Shown: positions 1 through 6,804, counted from the first letter of the stretch. The stretch is DNA of 9,261 nt from an uncultured Lachnospiraceae bacterium (GCA_934351765.1 CAKRJM010000080.1:1-9261); one strand, 5' to 3'. The notes: a model not told the origin generated them from the sequence alone. Program-made: numbers and translations.

Positions 1-267
1 GTCCGCCAGTGCCTGCAGTGCCTCCGGAAAGGTATAATGCTCATATTCCATCAAAAAGGTAATGACATTCCCCCCGGCTCCGCAGCCGAAACAGTAGTAC
101 ATCTGCTTTCCCGGCGTCACCGAAAACGACGGGGTTTTCTCATTATGAAACGGGCAGAGACCAAAATAGGTACTGCCCCGCTTCTGTAATTTCACATAGG
201 AGGAGATCACCTCCACGATATCATTCCGTGTCCGTACTTCCTCCACCAGTTCTTCCGGATAATACAT
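1..267 (-). CDS. dnaG: DNA primase DnaG, N-terminal 89 residues (cut by window edge)
   Basis: This is the start of DnaG, which makes the RNA primers for chromosome replication. The 89 codons up to the window edge cover the CHC2-type zinc-binding domain. The zinc ligands are visible as C38, H41 (CPFH), C59 and C62 (CFGC), followed by the GGNVITFLM stretch typical of the family. The ATG at 265-267 is chosen because GGGAG lies about 8 bases upstream and the protein begins [11 protein letters not shown], as primases do. Only 13 bases separate it from the dgt stop, so the two genes are very probably co-transcribed. In many Clostridia the next gene is rpoD, which would lie outside the window. The rest of the protein (Toprim and helicase-binding domains) cannot be seen. 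Confidence 0.97.
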   Translation of the reverse strand, partial: MYYPEELVEEVRTRNDIVEVISSYVKLQKRGSTYFGLCPFHNEKTPSFSVTPGKQMYYCFGCGAGGNVITFLMEYEHYTFPEALQALAD

Positions 268-280
268 GCTTCCACTCCCG

Positions 281-1285
281 TCAGTTTTTCCATGCTTTCG
301 GAACAAACAGCTCCGTAAATTTATCAATGGCATAGCCGTCGCTCATGCCCGCTATGTAATCACAGACCACCCGCTCCCTGGAATCGCCCGTCTCCATAAG
401 CATCCGGTATTCCTCCGGCAGCTCGTCCACATGATCCATGTAGTGGTAATAGAGGTTGATGAGAAGCTGCTGTGCTTTTGGATCTTCTTTTTTCGATGCG
501 CTGTTGGTATATACCTGCTTAAACATGAAAGCTCGGAGGTTCTTCATGGCCTCTTCCACCGTCGGCGCCATCAGGATCTCCGGCTTCCCCTGGCTGTTTT
601 CAATGATACTGTGAACCAGCGTATTCAGCCGTTCCCGCACGGTATGTCCAAGCACCTGTGTATATTCTTCCGGAATCATCTCCTCCGTCAGAATTCCGGC
701 ACGGATCGCATCATCAATATCGTGATTGATATAGGCGATTTTATCGGACAGCCGCACCACCTTGCCCTCCAGCGTATGAGGAGTTCCGGAGGTACGATGA
801 TTTCTGATCCCGTCCCTTACCTCCCAGGTGAGATTTAATCCTTTTCCGTTTTTCTCCAGCCGTTCCACCACGCGGACACTCTGCTTATAATGGGCAAACC
901 CTTCGGAGCACACCGAATTCAGAGCATCCTCACCCGCATGGCCAAAGGGTGTATGCCCCAGATCATGTCCCAGAGCAATGGCCTCCGTCAGCTCCTCGTT
1001 GAGCCGCAGAGATTTGGAAATTGTCCGGGCAATCTGGGCAACCTCCAGGGTATGGGTCAGTCTTGTCCGGTAATGATCCCCCACCGGGGACAAAAACACC
1101 TGGGTTTTATGCTTCAGGCGGCGAAATGCCTTACAATGCAGAATCCGATCCCGATCCCGCTGATAAGCCGGACGGATATCACATAAGGGCTCCTCCCGGT
1201 CCCGTCCTCTGGTGTTTTTGCTCAGCGACGCATAAGGACTTAAGGTTGCCTCCTCCAGCGCCTCAAGCTGTTCTCGTATGTTCAT
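281..1285 (-). CDS. dgt: Deoxyguanosinetriphosphate triphosphohydrolase-like protein (HD domain)
   Basis: This 334-residue cytoplasmic enzyme belongs to the dGTPase family, which removes the whole triphosphate from dGTP or other dNTPs and so tunes the nucleotide pool. The HD metal-binding set is complete: H78 (RLTHTLEV), H107 and D108 ([11 protein letters not shown]), and D181 ([11 protein letters not shown]). The N-terminal stretch with [12 protein letters not shown] and the length match the short bacterial dGTPase-like group rather than the longer E. coli Dgt. The ATG at 1283-1285 is preceded by an AAGGCGG ribosome binding site. dnaG follows 13 bases downstream, a pairing common in Clostridia and consistent with coupling dNTP levels to replication. 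Substrate preference cannot be read from sequence. Antisense reading frames in this stretch are shadows. Confidence 0.95.
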   Translation of the reverse strand: MNIREQLEALEEATLSPYASLSKNTRGRDREEPLCDIRPAYQRDRDRILHCKAFRRLKHKTQVFLSPVGDHYRTRLTHTLEVAQIARTISKSLRLNEELTEAIALGHDLGHTPFGHAGEDALNSVCSEGFAHYKQSVRVVERLEKNGKGLNLTWEVRDGIRNHRTSGTPHTLEGKVVRLSDKIAYINHDIDDAIRAGILTEEMIPEEYTQVLGHTVRERLNTLVHSIIENSQGKPEILMAPTVEEAMKNLRAFMFKQVYTNSASKKEDPKAQQLLINLYYHYMDHVDELPEEYRMLMETGDSRERVVCDYIAGMSDGYAIDKFTELFVPKAWKN

Positions 1286-1340
1286 GGGACACCGCCTTTC
1301 TGATTTTCCTCACAGGAAGCTCCTTCCTGCACTCCGTTAT

Positions 1341-1369
1341 AGTATACCATGAAGCGGGCTGATAGGAAA
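1341..1369 (-). promoter_or_regulatory. Predicted promoter for dgt-dnaG (extended -10)
   Basis: On the minus strand TATACT (1341-1346) is preceded by TGG, giving an extended -10 element. A weak -35, TTTCCT (1364-1369), lies 17 bases upstream. The predicted start near 1334 gives a leader of about 50 bases before dgt. The weak -35 is compatible with reliance on the extended -10. Confidence 0.6.
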
Positions 1370-1409
1370 GCAGATCCCTTCGCCTTTTTTTGTTCTTTCC
1401 CGCAGCTTT

Positions 1410-1423
1410 TCGGAAGATTCCGA
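1410..1423. repeat. Short inverted repeat between the divergent promoters
   Basis: The arms TCGGAA and TTCCGA are separated by two bases. The repeat lies seven bases upstream of the predicted -35 of the 169-residue membrane protein gene and upstream of the dgt promoter. It could be a protein binding site. The loop is too short for a good terminator. It may also be chance. Confidence 0.25.
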
Positions 1424-1429
1424 TTTTTC

Positions 1430-1458
1430 TTGTCCAAATCTCCGGTTTATTGTACACT
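1430..1458 (+). promoter_or_regulatory. Predicted promoter for the 1509-2018 membrane protein gene
   Basis: TTGTCC (1430-1435) and TACACT (1453-1458) are 17 bases apart, each matching four of six consensus positions. The predicted start near 1465 leaves a leader of about 44 bases before the ATG at 1509. Confidence 0.5.
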
Positions 1459-1508
1459 AATAACGATTCAAACATATTCCTACCATATACAGAAAGGACA
1501 GTCTCATC

Positions 1509-2018
1509 ATGAATAAGCATCCGTCATCTGATCTGAAAAACAGCTCCTCCTTCGTTGGAAGCAAAGAACGTTATCAGGAAACATCCTCCTCTGCCTGGTC
1601 GTTTCTGGCAGCAGCCGTTCTGATCCTGCTTCTTCTTCTGCTGGTTTCCTTCCGGATTCTTCCTCTTCCGATCTCCTTTTCGGAACAGCCCGTCATGTTC
1701 CTCGGGCTCTGCCTGATCACCTTGATTTTCTTTGTGATCGGGATTGTCTCTCTGAAAAATGCAGCAGCCTATAAACAGGGGATCCAGAGTGAACAGGAGC
1801 TGGAAAAAGGCGTGCTGGACTGGTTCTACGCTGCCCATACAGGGGAACGCATCGATCAGGCCATCGAACAGGAGGAGGGTAAGCTTCCTCAAAGCGAAAT
1901 TCTCTCCTTAAAGCGTCTGGAATTCATCCATACCGCTTTGTTAGCTCAGTTTCCCGATCTGCCGGAAAACCATGCAGATGCTCTGGGCGAAACCATCTAT
2001 CAGAAACTGTTCGAGTAA
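1509..2018 (+). CDS. Two-helix membrane protein of unknown function
   Basis: I do not recognise this 169-residue protein. It starts with a polar, serine-rich segment (residues 1-29), followed by two strongly hydrophobic stretches at about 30-50 (AAAVLILLLLLLVSF) and 61-83, joined by a short loop rich in proline. The remaining 85 residues are charged and probably helical, with acidic runs such as EQEEGKLPQSE. It therefore looks like a helical-hairpin membrane anchor with a cytoplasmic C-terminal domain. The ATG is supported by AGAAAGGA about 10 bases upstream and by a promoter at 1430-1458. The gene is monocistronic: it diverges from dgt and ends about 100 bases before a strong terminator. No enzymatic motif, signal peptidase site or lipobox is visible. 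Confidence 0.8.
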   Translation: MNKHPSSDLKNSSSFVGSKERYQETSSSAWSFLAAAVLILLLLLLVSFRILPLPISFSEQPVMFLGLCLITLIFFVIGIVSLKNAAAYKQGIQSEQELEKGVLDWFYAAHTGERIDQAIEQEEGKLPQSEILSLKRLEFIHTALLAQFPDLPENHADALGETIYQKLFE

Positions 2019-2071
2019 ACCGTCAAACCGCCCTTTTCCTGAATCTTTTACCAGAAAGATGAAGAAAAAGC

Positions 2072-2111
2072 TTCTGCCTGCAGGCTTCTCCGCCTGCGTT
2101 TGGCTGCAGAA
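2072..2111 (-). terminator. Possible second terminator for the dha operon (weak)
   Basis: Read on the minus strand, an outer six-pair stem (TTCTGC at 2106-2111 with GCAGAA at 2072-2077) encloses a six-pair stem (GCAGGC with GCCTGC) around a six-base loop, with an uneven internal loop between them. It is followed by CTTTTTC at 2064-2070. It lies beyond the stop of the regulator gene and beyond the hairpin at 2120-2162. The uneven internal loop makes this a weak call. Confidence 0.3.
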
Positions 2112-2119
2112 AACAGATT

Positions 2120-2166
2120 ATCCCCTGTAAAATATCAGTTTTCATGATATCTCACAGGGGATTTTT
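2120..2166 (+). terminator. Strong intrinsic terminator, probably bidirectional
   Basis: Arms at 2120-2137 and 2145-2162 pair over 18 positions around a seven-base loop, followed by five T residues (2162-2166). The base of the stem is ATCCCCTGT. On the plus strand two pairs are A-C mismatches; on the minus strand the same positions become G-U wobbles, so the hairpin is intact in both transcripts. The T run favours the plus strand, ending the 1509-2018 transcript. The hairpin also sits 49 bases past the stop of the minus-strand regulator gene, so it probably serves both. Confidence 0.85.
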
Positions 2167-2210
2167 ATCGGTATATGATACGTTCTGTCCGTCTTCCTGA
2201 CTGGCTGTTC

Positions 2211-3920
2211 TTATTTCAGATGATATTCTGCCATCTTCCGATACAGCGTTGCCCTTCCGATTCCAAGCATCTTCGCAATCTCCACCTTGCTGTAGCCGGT
2301 ATGCAGAAGCTTTTCAATCTTTTCCTTTTCCATCTGGCTGATGGGCGATAGCATTTTTGAGGCCGGACGGAAGCATTCCATGGATAATAATTCCTTCTCT
2401 CCGACCATACCCTCGCCGTTCTTGACGATCAGCTCCAGAACCCGGTCAATCTCTCCCGGCTCAGCCTCCCAGTTTCGATTTAAAAGTTTTAACCTTGCCT
2501 CCCGGCTCAGCGCCACCTGAGTTTTTCCCCATTTGGCTTTATAAAACTCCAGGCCGGAATCCAGCATGGCAGCCAGCCTTGTTTTTTCGCTCTGAACCGG
2601 CGGTAATTTTAAAACATTCTCGGCAAACCGGTAATACAGCTCTTCCAAAAAGACTCCTTCCTCCGAAAGGGTCTTCAGATCTTTTCCCGTTGTAGCAATA
2701 ATCCGCACGTTACACTGTAAAACCTCTCCTCCATCTAAGAGAAGCTCCTTCACCTTCATAAACTCCAAAAGCCGTTGCTGAAGATATAACGGCAGATTTT
2801 CAATCTGATAAAAGATGATCGTTCCATGATTTGCCCGCTGCAGTTCCCCAAACCGGCTGAAAAGAAACTGTTCAAAAAATTCCCGGTATATACCGCAGCA
2901 ATAGACATTCACCATGCCCATGGCACTGCGGTCGGAATAATTACACATGGATTTTGCCGCAATCTCACAAACCTCCAGCTGATCTCCCTGCACTAAGACG
3001 GGATGATCCGTTACGGCCAGACTTTTCGCCCGGTCAATGCTTTCCTCCGACAGAAGCCAGCCGCGGCACCACTCCATCGTCACCATGGAGCCACTTCCCG
3101 CAGCACTGGCATCCGCCCAGATATTCTTCACCGAACGGAAGGTAAAGACCAGATAACGGACATCTCCGTATACACAGATCTCCTTACAGGACAAAAAGCC
3201 GTAAAACTGATGCGTTCCATGTTCCAGAGAAACCTTCAGGCTCCGGATCTGAGTACGTGTCTGGATATATTCCCGGAGGATCCGATGCGGCAGAAGCGCC
3301 AGCAGGTTTTCTCCCCGCCCGTTCTCTCCAATTCCAAACATCTCGGCAAACGCCCGGTTGTAATATTGAATATTTCCCGTTGTATCTGTATAGACCACAC
3401 CTTCATCAATGCAGTCCAGAACTTCCTCTTTTTCCAGACTTTGGCGTTTCGCCAGACTGAACTCATCATTGTGACACAAGCCGTCTGTCAGAAGCTCCGC
3501 CATACTCTCCAGATAATCCGCTGTATGTTCTGGCTGACGGAACGCTTCCTGGATCCGGTCTTTCGGAAAAATCAGGGCAATCGCTCCCACTGCCCTGCCA
3601 TCAAAAAGCACCGGTACGCCGATCATTCCCTCGATCCGGCAGTCAGAACAGGACAGACAGCGCTTACAGCTCTCCAGCACCTGCCTGTCCTGTACAATGA
3701 CCCGTTTCTGACCGATCAGGATCTGACCGATCACACAATGAATATCCACATGGGCATTCAGACGGAAATAAAGACTGGTTTTTCCGATCACATTCAGATT
3801 ATTGTCCACGATCAAAACATCGCCGTCCAATGTCTTCGCAATCACCTGAGCAAACCGCTGTGCAGTATCCCGGATGGTTTCCAAAAGCGTCTGATTTACC
3901 AGAAAAAAGTCCCGTTCCAT
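2211..3920 (-). CDS. DhaR-like regulator with degenerate AAA+ domain
   Basis: This 569-residue cytoplasmic regulator is built like an enhancer-binding protein. It has a GAF-like sensor (about 20-150), a PAS domain (about 165-265, DEGVVYTDTTGNIQYYNRAF), an AAA+-like domain (about 285-515) and a Fis-type helix-turn-helix (530-567, SKVEIAKMLGIGRATLYRKM). The AAA+ part keeps the fold signature (HGTIIFYQIENLPLYLQQRLLEF, RIIATTGKDL, LYYRF) but not the active residues. Walker A is replaced by QGDQLEVCEIA, the Walker B acidic pair by YQ, GAFTGA is absent, and sensor II GNVREL reads as AEPGEI. It therefore should not hydrolyse ATP or open sigma-54 promoters. Cysteines 85, 88, 91 and 94 form a CX2CX2CX2C cluster in the sensor. 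It is the last gene of the dhaK-dhaL operon, so regulation of that operon, as by E. coli DhaR, is the likely role (inference). The start has AAGGAGG six bases upstream. Confidence 0.85.
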   Translation of the reverse strand: MERDFFLVNQTLLETIRDTAQRFAQVIAKTLDGDVLIVDNNLNVIGKTSLYFRLNAHVDIHCVIGQILIGQKRVIVQDRQVLESCKRCLSCSDCRIEGMIGVPVLFDGRAVGAIALIFPKDRIQEAFRQPEHTADYLESMAELLTDGLCHNDEFSLAKRQSLEKEEVLDCIDEGVVYTDTTGNIQYYNRAFAEMFGIGENGRGENLLALLPHRILREYIQTRTQIRSLKVSLEHGTHQFYGFLSCKEICVYGDVRYLVFTFRSVKNIWADASAAGSGSMVTMEWCRGWLLSEESIDRAKSLAVTDHPVLVQGDQLEVCEIAAKSMCNYSDRSAMGMVNVYCCGIYREFFEQFLFSRFGELQRANHGTIIFYQIENLPLYLQQRLLEFMKVKELLLDGGEVLQCNVRIIATTGKDLKTLSEEGVFLEELYYRFAENVLKLPPVQSEKTRLAAMLDSGLEFYKAKWGKTQVALSREARLKLLNRNWEAEPGEIDRVLELIVKNGEGMVGEKELLSMECFRPASKMLSPISQMEKEKIEKLLHTGYSKVEIAKMLGIGRATLYRKMAEYHLK

Positions 3921-3951
3921 CTGTCCCCTCCTTACCGGTCCTGTTCACAGA

Positions 3952-3978
3952 GCCGGGCTTCGAATTTCTCCGCCCGGC
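3952..3978 (-). other. GC-rich stem-loop in the dhaL-regulator gap
   Basis: GCCGGGC (3952-3958) and GCCCGGC (3972-3978) form a perfect seven-pair stem with a 13-base loop in the 67-base gap between dhaL and the regulator gene. No T run follows it on the minus strand, so it is not a standard terminator. It ends about 20 bases before the regulator's ribosome binding site. It may mark mRNA processing, a stability element or partial attenuation that keeps regulator levels below kinase levels. Confidence 0.55.
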
Positions 3979-3987
3979 CCCGAACCT

Positions 3988-4632
3988 TTACAGTTTTTCC
4001 TTTACGCAGTCCATAAGAATCTCGATCTGGTAAGACATCGTTACCGCACCGGGATCCAGATGACCGACACCCTTATCTGCCTGATAGGTTGCACGGCCGC
4101 GGACAGCCTCCATTCCCTTTGTGCTCTCGGCTCCATCGATGGCTGCCTGCTTTACCTTGTCAGCAGTCTCTGCCTCGGATACGCCATCCGCAATGCACTT
4201 CTTATAGCATTCTACTGCCGGATACAGCGTATCGATCATGGTCTTCCAGCCAGGCTGTGCATTTCCTCTGGACATGATTGCTTCCAGCATGGCAGCCAGC
4301 ACACCGCACAGTGCCTCATTATTGATGGTTTCCTTTTCCTTTAAGGTCTTTGCAGCAGCCAGATAAGCACTGCCGTAAAGGACACCTGAGGAGCCTCCGA
4401 TAACAGACATCATCGTTTTCCCGATCTGCTTGAACAGCTCAAACAGATTCATCTGCTCCAGCTCATCTGCCATTTCGTTGAGCTTTCCAAACCCGCTGTT
4501 GATGTTTGCCCAGTGGTCGCCGTCTCCGGTAGCCGCATCCAGCTCAGTGATATAATCACCGCTCTCATGGATCTTTACGTACGCTTTTTTCAGATATTCC
4601 ACATAATCCTTGCTTGTTAATTCAAATGCCAT
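3988..4632 (-). CDS. dhaL: Dihydroxyacetone kinase ADP-binding subunit DhaL
   Basis: This 214-residue protein is the nucleotide-carrying subunit of dihydroxyacetone kinase. The magnesium and nucleotide signature is at 32-40 (DAATGDGDH) with D32, D37 and D39. The glycine-rich loop is VIGGSSGVLYGSAY (about 77-90), and the C-terminal family motif GRATYQADKGVGHLDPGA is present. The usual glycine after GDGDH is tryptophan (W41). In PTS-dependent systems DhaL keeps a tightly bound ADP that DhaM phosphorylates, and it passes the phosphate to substrate on DhaK. It can also contact a DhaR-type regulator. A TTG at 4639-4641 would add three residues, but it lies only three bases from GGAGG (4645-4649). 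The ATG at 4630-4632, 12 bases away, is preferred. The gap to dhaK is 20 bases, so they are co-transcribed. Confidence 0.95.
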   Translation of the reverse strand: MAFELTSKDYVEYLKKAYVKIHESGDYITELDAATGDGDHWANINSGFGKLNEMADELEQMNLFELFKQIGKTMMSVIGGSSGVLYGSAYLAAAKTLKEKETINNEALCGVLAAMLEAIMSRGNAQPGWKTMIDTLYPAVECYKKCIADGVSEAETADKVKQAAIDGAESTKGMEAVRGRATYQADKGVGHLDPGAVTMSYQIEILMDCVKEKL

Positions 4633-4652
4633 AATAACCAATTTCCTCCGTC

Positions 4653-5654
4653 TTATACTCTGAATCCAGGTGCTTCGCTGGGTGCATCGAGAAGCTCTTT
4701 CAGCTCATCATCCAGCTTTAACAGGGTCAAGGAGCAGCCTGCCATTTCAAGCGCTGTCATATAATTGCCCACAAAGGTCTTATAAATCTTCACACCTTTT
4801 TCTGCCAGGTATGCCTGTACATCGCCGTTTAAAATATAAAGCTCCATCAGAGGTGTTGCGCCAAGGCCGTTGACCATCAGAGCCACTTCCGCACCCTCCA
4901 TCTCGATTCCGGAAGCCTTATAGTCATCCAGGATCTTATCGATCAGGATCTTTGCAATTTCTTTTGCAGGCTTGATCTCTGTTTTCTCGATTCCGGGTTC
5001 GCCATGGATCCCCATACCGATCTCCATCTCATTCTCACCAAGTTCAAAACCGGGCTTTCCGACAGCCGGGATCGTACAGGAGCTCATAGACATCCCCATA
5101 CTGCGCAGGTTCTTGATTGCCTTTTCTGCAGCAGCCTTTACCTCCGGAAGCGATGCGCCGGACTCTGCCTTTGCGCCTGCAATCTTATGAACAAAAACGG
5201 TTCCTGCGATTCCGCGGCGGCCGGTAGAGTAGGTGCTGTCCTCAACAGCAACATCATCCTTTACCACAACAGAATCCACTTCGATATCGTCATCCATCTC
5301 CGCCAGCTCTGCTGCCATGGAGAAGTTCATATTATCGCCGGAATAGTTCTTGATGATCATCAGAACGCCCTTGCCGCCGTTCGCCTGACGGATACCTTCC
5401 TGAATCCGCTCGGGATCAGGGGAAGAGAATACATTTCCGGCCACTGCCGCATCCAGCATACCCTTTCCGACATAACCGGCATGTGCAGGTTCATGGCCGC
5501 TTCCGCCTCCGGACACCAGGCCAACCTTTGCGCTCTTTTCTTTTCTGGAAATTACTCCAAGTCCCTCACTGTGGATCACAGCAGGATTTGCCATTGCCAG
5601 TCCATGGAGCATTTCTTCTACTACATTTTCCGGATTGTTAATAATTTTTTTCAC
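4653..5654 (-). CDS. dhaK: Dihydroxyacetone kinase substrate-binding subunit DhaK
   Basis: This 333-residue protein binds dihydroxyacetone covalently as a hemiaminal and receives phosphate from DhaL, giving dihydroxyacetone phosphate for glycolysis. Key residues, numbered from the chosen start, are H54 in GGGSGHEPAH (49-58), D107 in KNYSGDNMNF (102-111) and the substrate histidine H217 in GMGIHGEPG. All catalytic positions are kept. An upstream in-frame ATG at 5714 would add 20 residues, but it would lie about ten bases after the predicted transcription start with no ribosome binding site. The GTG at 5652-5654 follows AAAGGAG by eight bases and gives the family-typical beginning MKKIINNPENVVEEML. 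It is the first gene of the dhaK-dhaL-regulator operon. No dhaM is seen nearby. Confidence 0.96.
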   Translation of the reverse strand: MKKIINNPENVVEEMLHGLAMANPAVIHSEGLGVISRKEKSAKVGLVSGGGSGHEPAHAGYVGKGMLDAAVAGNVFSSPDPERIQEGIRQANGGKGVLMIIKNYSGDNMNFSMAAELAEMDDDIEVDSVVVKDDVAVEDSTYSTGRRGIAGTVFVHKIAGAKAESGASLPEVKAAAEKAIKNLRSMGMSMSSCTIPAVGKPGFELGENEMEIGMGIHGEPGIEKTEIKPAKEIAKILIDKILDDYKASGIEMEGAEVALMVNGLGATPLMELYILNGDVQAYLAEKGVKIYKTFVGNYMTALEMAGCSLTLLKLDDELKELLDAPSEAPGFRV

Positions 5655-5662
5655 TGTTTCGT

Positions 5663-5669
5663 CTCCTTT
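5663..5669 (-). promoter_or_regulatory. Ribosome binding site that fixes the dhaK GTG start
   Basis: AAAGGAG on the minus strand lies eight bases before the GTG at 5654. It is the reason the longer ATG reading frame from 5714 is rejected. Confidence 0.85.
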
Positions 5670-5702
5670 CGGTCGTTCATCCGTCCCTGCGATATTTGTA
5701 TC

Positions 5703-5720
5703 ATAATAATACATTATTAT
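5703..5720. promoter_or_regulatory. AT-rich palindrome at the dhaK transcription start (candidate operator)
   Basis: Arms ATAATAAT (5703-5710) and ATTATTAT (5713-5720) are perfectly inverted around two bases. The palindrome starts about three bases downstream of the predicted transcription start (near 5723), within the region RNA polymerase covers. That position suits a repressor or the regulator encoded in the same operon. AT-rich palindromes arise easily by chance, so binding is not proven. Confidence 0.45.
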
Positions 5721-5729
5721 TCTTTACCT

Positions 5730-5757
5730 ATTATAGCATATTAGCCAGCTTTATCAA
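5730..5757 (-). promoter_or_regulatory. Strong sigma-A promoter of the dhaK operon
   Basis: On the minus strand TTGATA (5752-5757) and a perfect TATAAT (5730-5735) are 16 bases apart, with TGC before the -10 giving an extended -10. The predicted start near 5723 gives a leader of about 69 bases before the dhaK GTG. I found no sigma-54 element (GG-N10-GC type) here, which agrees with a regulator that lacks GAFTGA. Confidence 0.8.
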
Positions 5758-5838
5758 TAGATTTTTTCTTTTTCTGTAATTATTTCACATTATATCAGAA
5801 TGAACCTCTTCATTTTTCTTCAGCGAAACACTTCTGTC

Positions 5839-6729
5839 TCAAAGATGTCTCGGAAAATTCCCGTCGATGTGACATCCTTCATTGAAAACGATAAATGCGT
5901 GCGGATCAATCTCCTTCACCAGCCGCCGCATCAAAGTTGCTTCATATTTTGATAGCACTGCATAAATGATCACGGTATCCTTATCGGTATAGCCGCCTAT
6001 ACCTTTCCAGATGGTCGCACTCCGGTTAAAGGCCCTGATCACCCGATTACAAATCTCTTCACCATCCGTTTTCGTAAAGATCATAGCCTCCACATTAATG
6101 CTCTGAGTATACCCCCGGTCAGCTACCATGGAAACGAATACAGTATAAATAATACTGTAGATTGCCACTGACACATCAAACAGCCAGATGCATACACCAT
6201 AAATAACTCCATTGACGATGAGCGAAAGCTTCCCGACGCTGAAATCGTGACGCTTCTTTACCATATAAACACCGAGAATATCCAGACCTCCGGTGCTTCC
6301 TCCCGCCTGCAGGGTGACACCGGTTCCAAAACCGCAGAAGATTCCGCCAATAATGGCATTGGCCAGCCGTTCTTCCAGAAACGGGACTGCCGGGACCGGA
6401 AGGATTCCCATGATCAGTGCGGTAGCCAGTACATTGATCCCTGTCTTCAGAATAAACTGCCGTCCGATACTCTTAAATGCCAGAATAAACAACGGTAAAT
6501 TTAAGGACAAATAAAAAAATGATGTTACATTAAAATTCCCCACCGGCAGATGAAGCTTATCTACGATCACGGAATTTAAAATCTGGCTGACACCCATGAC
6601 GCCGCTGGCATAACACTGCGCCGGAGTGACGAAAAAATTCATTCCCACAGAATAAATCGCTGCCCCCACCAGACACATCAGATACTTTGTCCACTGCTTC
6701 TGCTGCATGTACACTTCCACTGATTCCAT
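5839..6729 (-). CDS. YitT family membrane protein (DUF161 / DUF2179)
   Basis: This 296-residue protein has the layout of the YitT family. Several hydrophobic segments span roughly residues 14-34, 66-85, 95-115, 123-140 and 165-205. The conserved stretch LQAGGSTGGLDILG lies at about 140-153, and a soluble C-terminal DUF2179 domain follows (about 211-296, ending NEGCHIDGNFPRHL). It is an integral membrane protein whose transported substrate, if any, is unsettled for this family. The reading frame extends to a GTG at 6750, but the ATG at 6727-6729 has GGAGG eight bases upstream and is preferred. The gene precedes dhaK in the same direction. The 184-base gap contains a strong new promoter, so it is probably not part of the dha operon, though no terminator separates them. 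Confidence 0.93.
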   Translation of the reverse strand: MESVEVYMQQKQWTKYLMCLVGAAIYSVGMNFFVTPAQCYASGVMGVSQILNSVIVDKLHLPVGNFNVTSFFYLSLNLPLFILAFKSIGRQFILKTGINVLATALIMGILPVPAVPFLEERLANAIIGGIFCGFGTGVTLQAGGSTGGLDILGVYMVKKRHDFSVGKLSLIVNGVIYGVCIWLFDVSVAIYSIIYTVFVSMVADRGYTQSINVEAMIFTKTDGEEICNRVIRAFNRSATIWKGIGGYTDKDTVIIYAVLSKYEATLMRRLVKEIDPHAFIVFNEGCHIDGNFPRHL

Positions 6730-6774
6730 TGCTTTTTCCTCCAACTGCACTTCTTTCCTAATATATCCTTTTCA

Positions 6775-6803
6775 CTTTTAGACGAAATTATCAGCTTTGT
6801 CAA
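6775..6803 (-). promoter_or_regulatory. Predicted promoter for the yitT family gene
   Basis: A perfect TTGACA (6798-6803, minus strand) is followed after 17 bases by TAAAAG (6775-6780), which matches four of six -10 positions. The predicted leader is about 40 bases. Confidence 0.55.
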
Positions 6804-6804
6804 C

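Noticed and set aside
1263..1520. Minus-strand 85-residue frame overlapping the dgt start
   Set aside because: It overlaps the dgt start and both predicted promoters, has no good ribosome binding site and no protein-like pattern.
3003..4016. Long plus-strand frame of 337 codons antisense to the regulator gene
   Set aside because: It is a shadow of the regulator's coding bias: no domain pattern, no ribosome binding site, while the minus strand has clear domain homology.
5655..5714. N-terminal extension of DhaK from the ATG at 5714
   Set aside because: The ATG lies at the very start of the predicted message with no ribosome binding site and inside the AT-rich palindrome; the GTG at 5654 has a proper site and the family-typical start.
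5789..5797. Second minus-strand extended -10 (TGATATAAT) upstream of the main dhaK promoter
   Set aside because: No acceptable -35 at 16-18 bases, and the downstream promoter is far better; it may be chance in AT-rich DNA.
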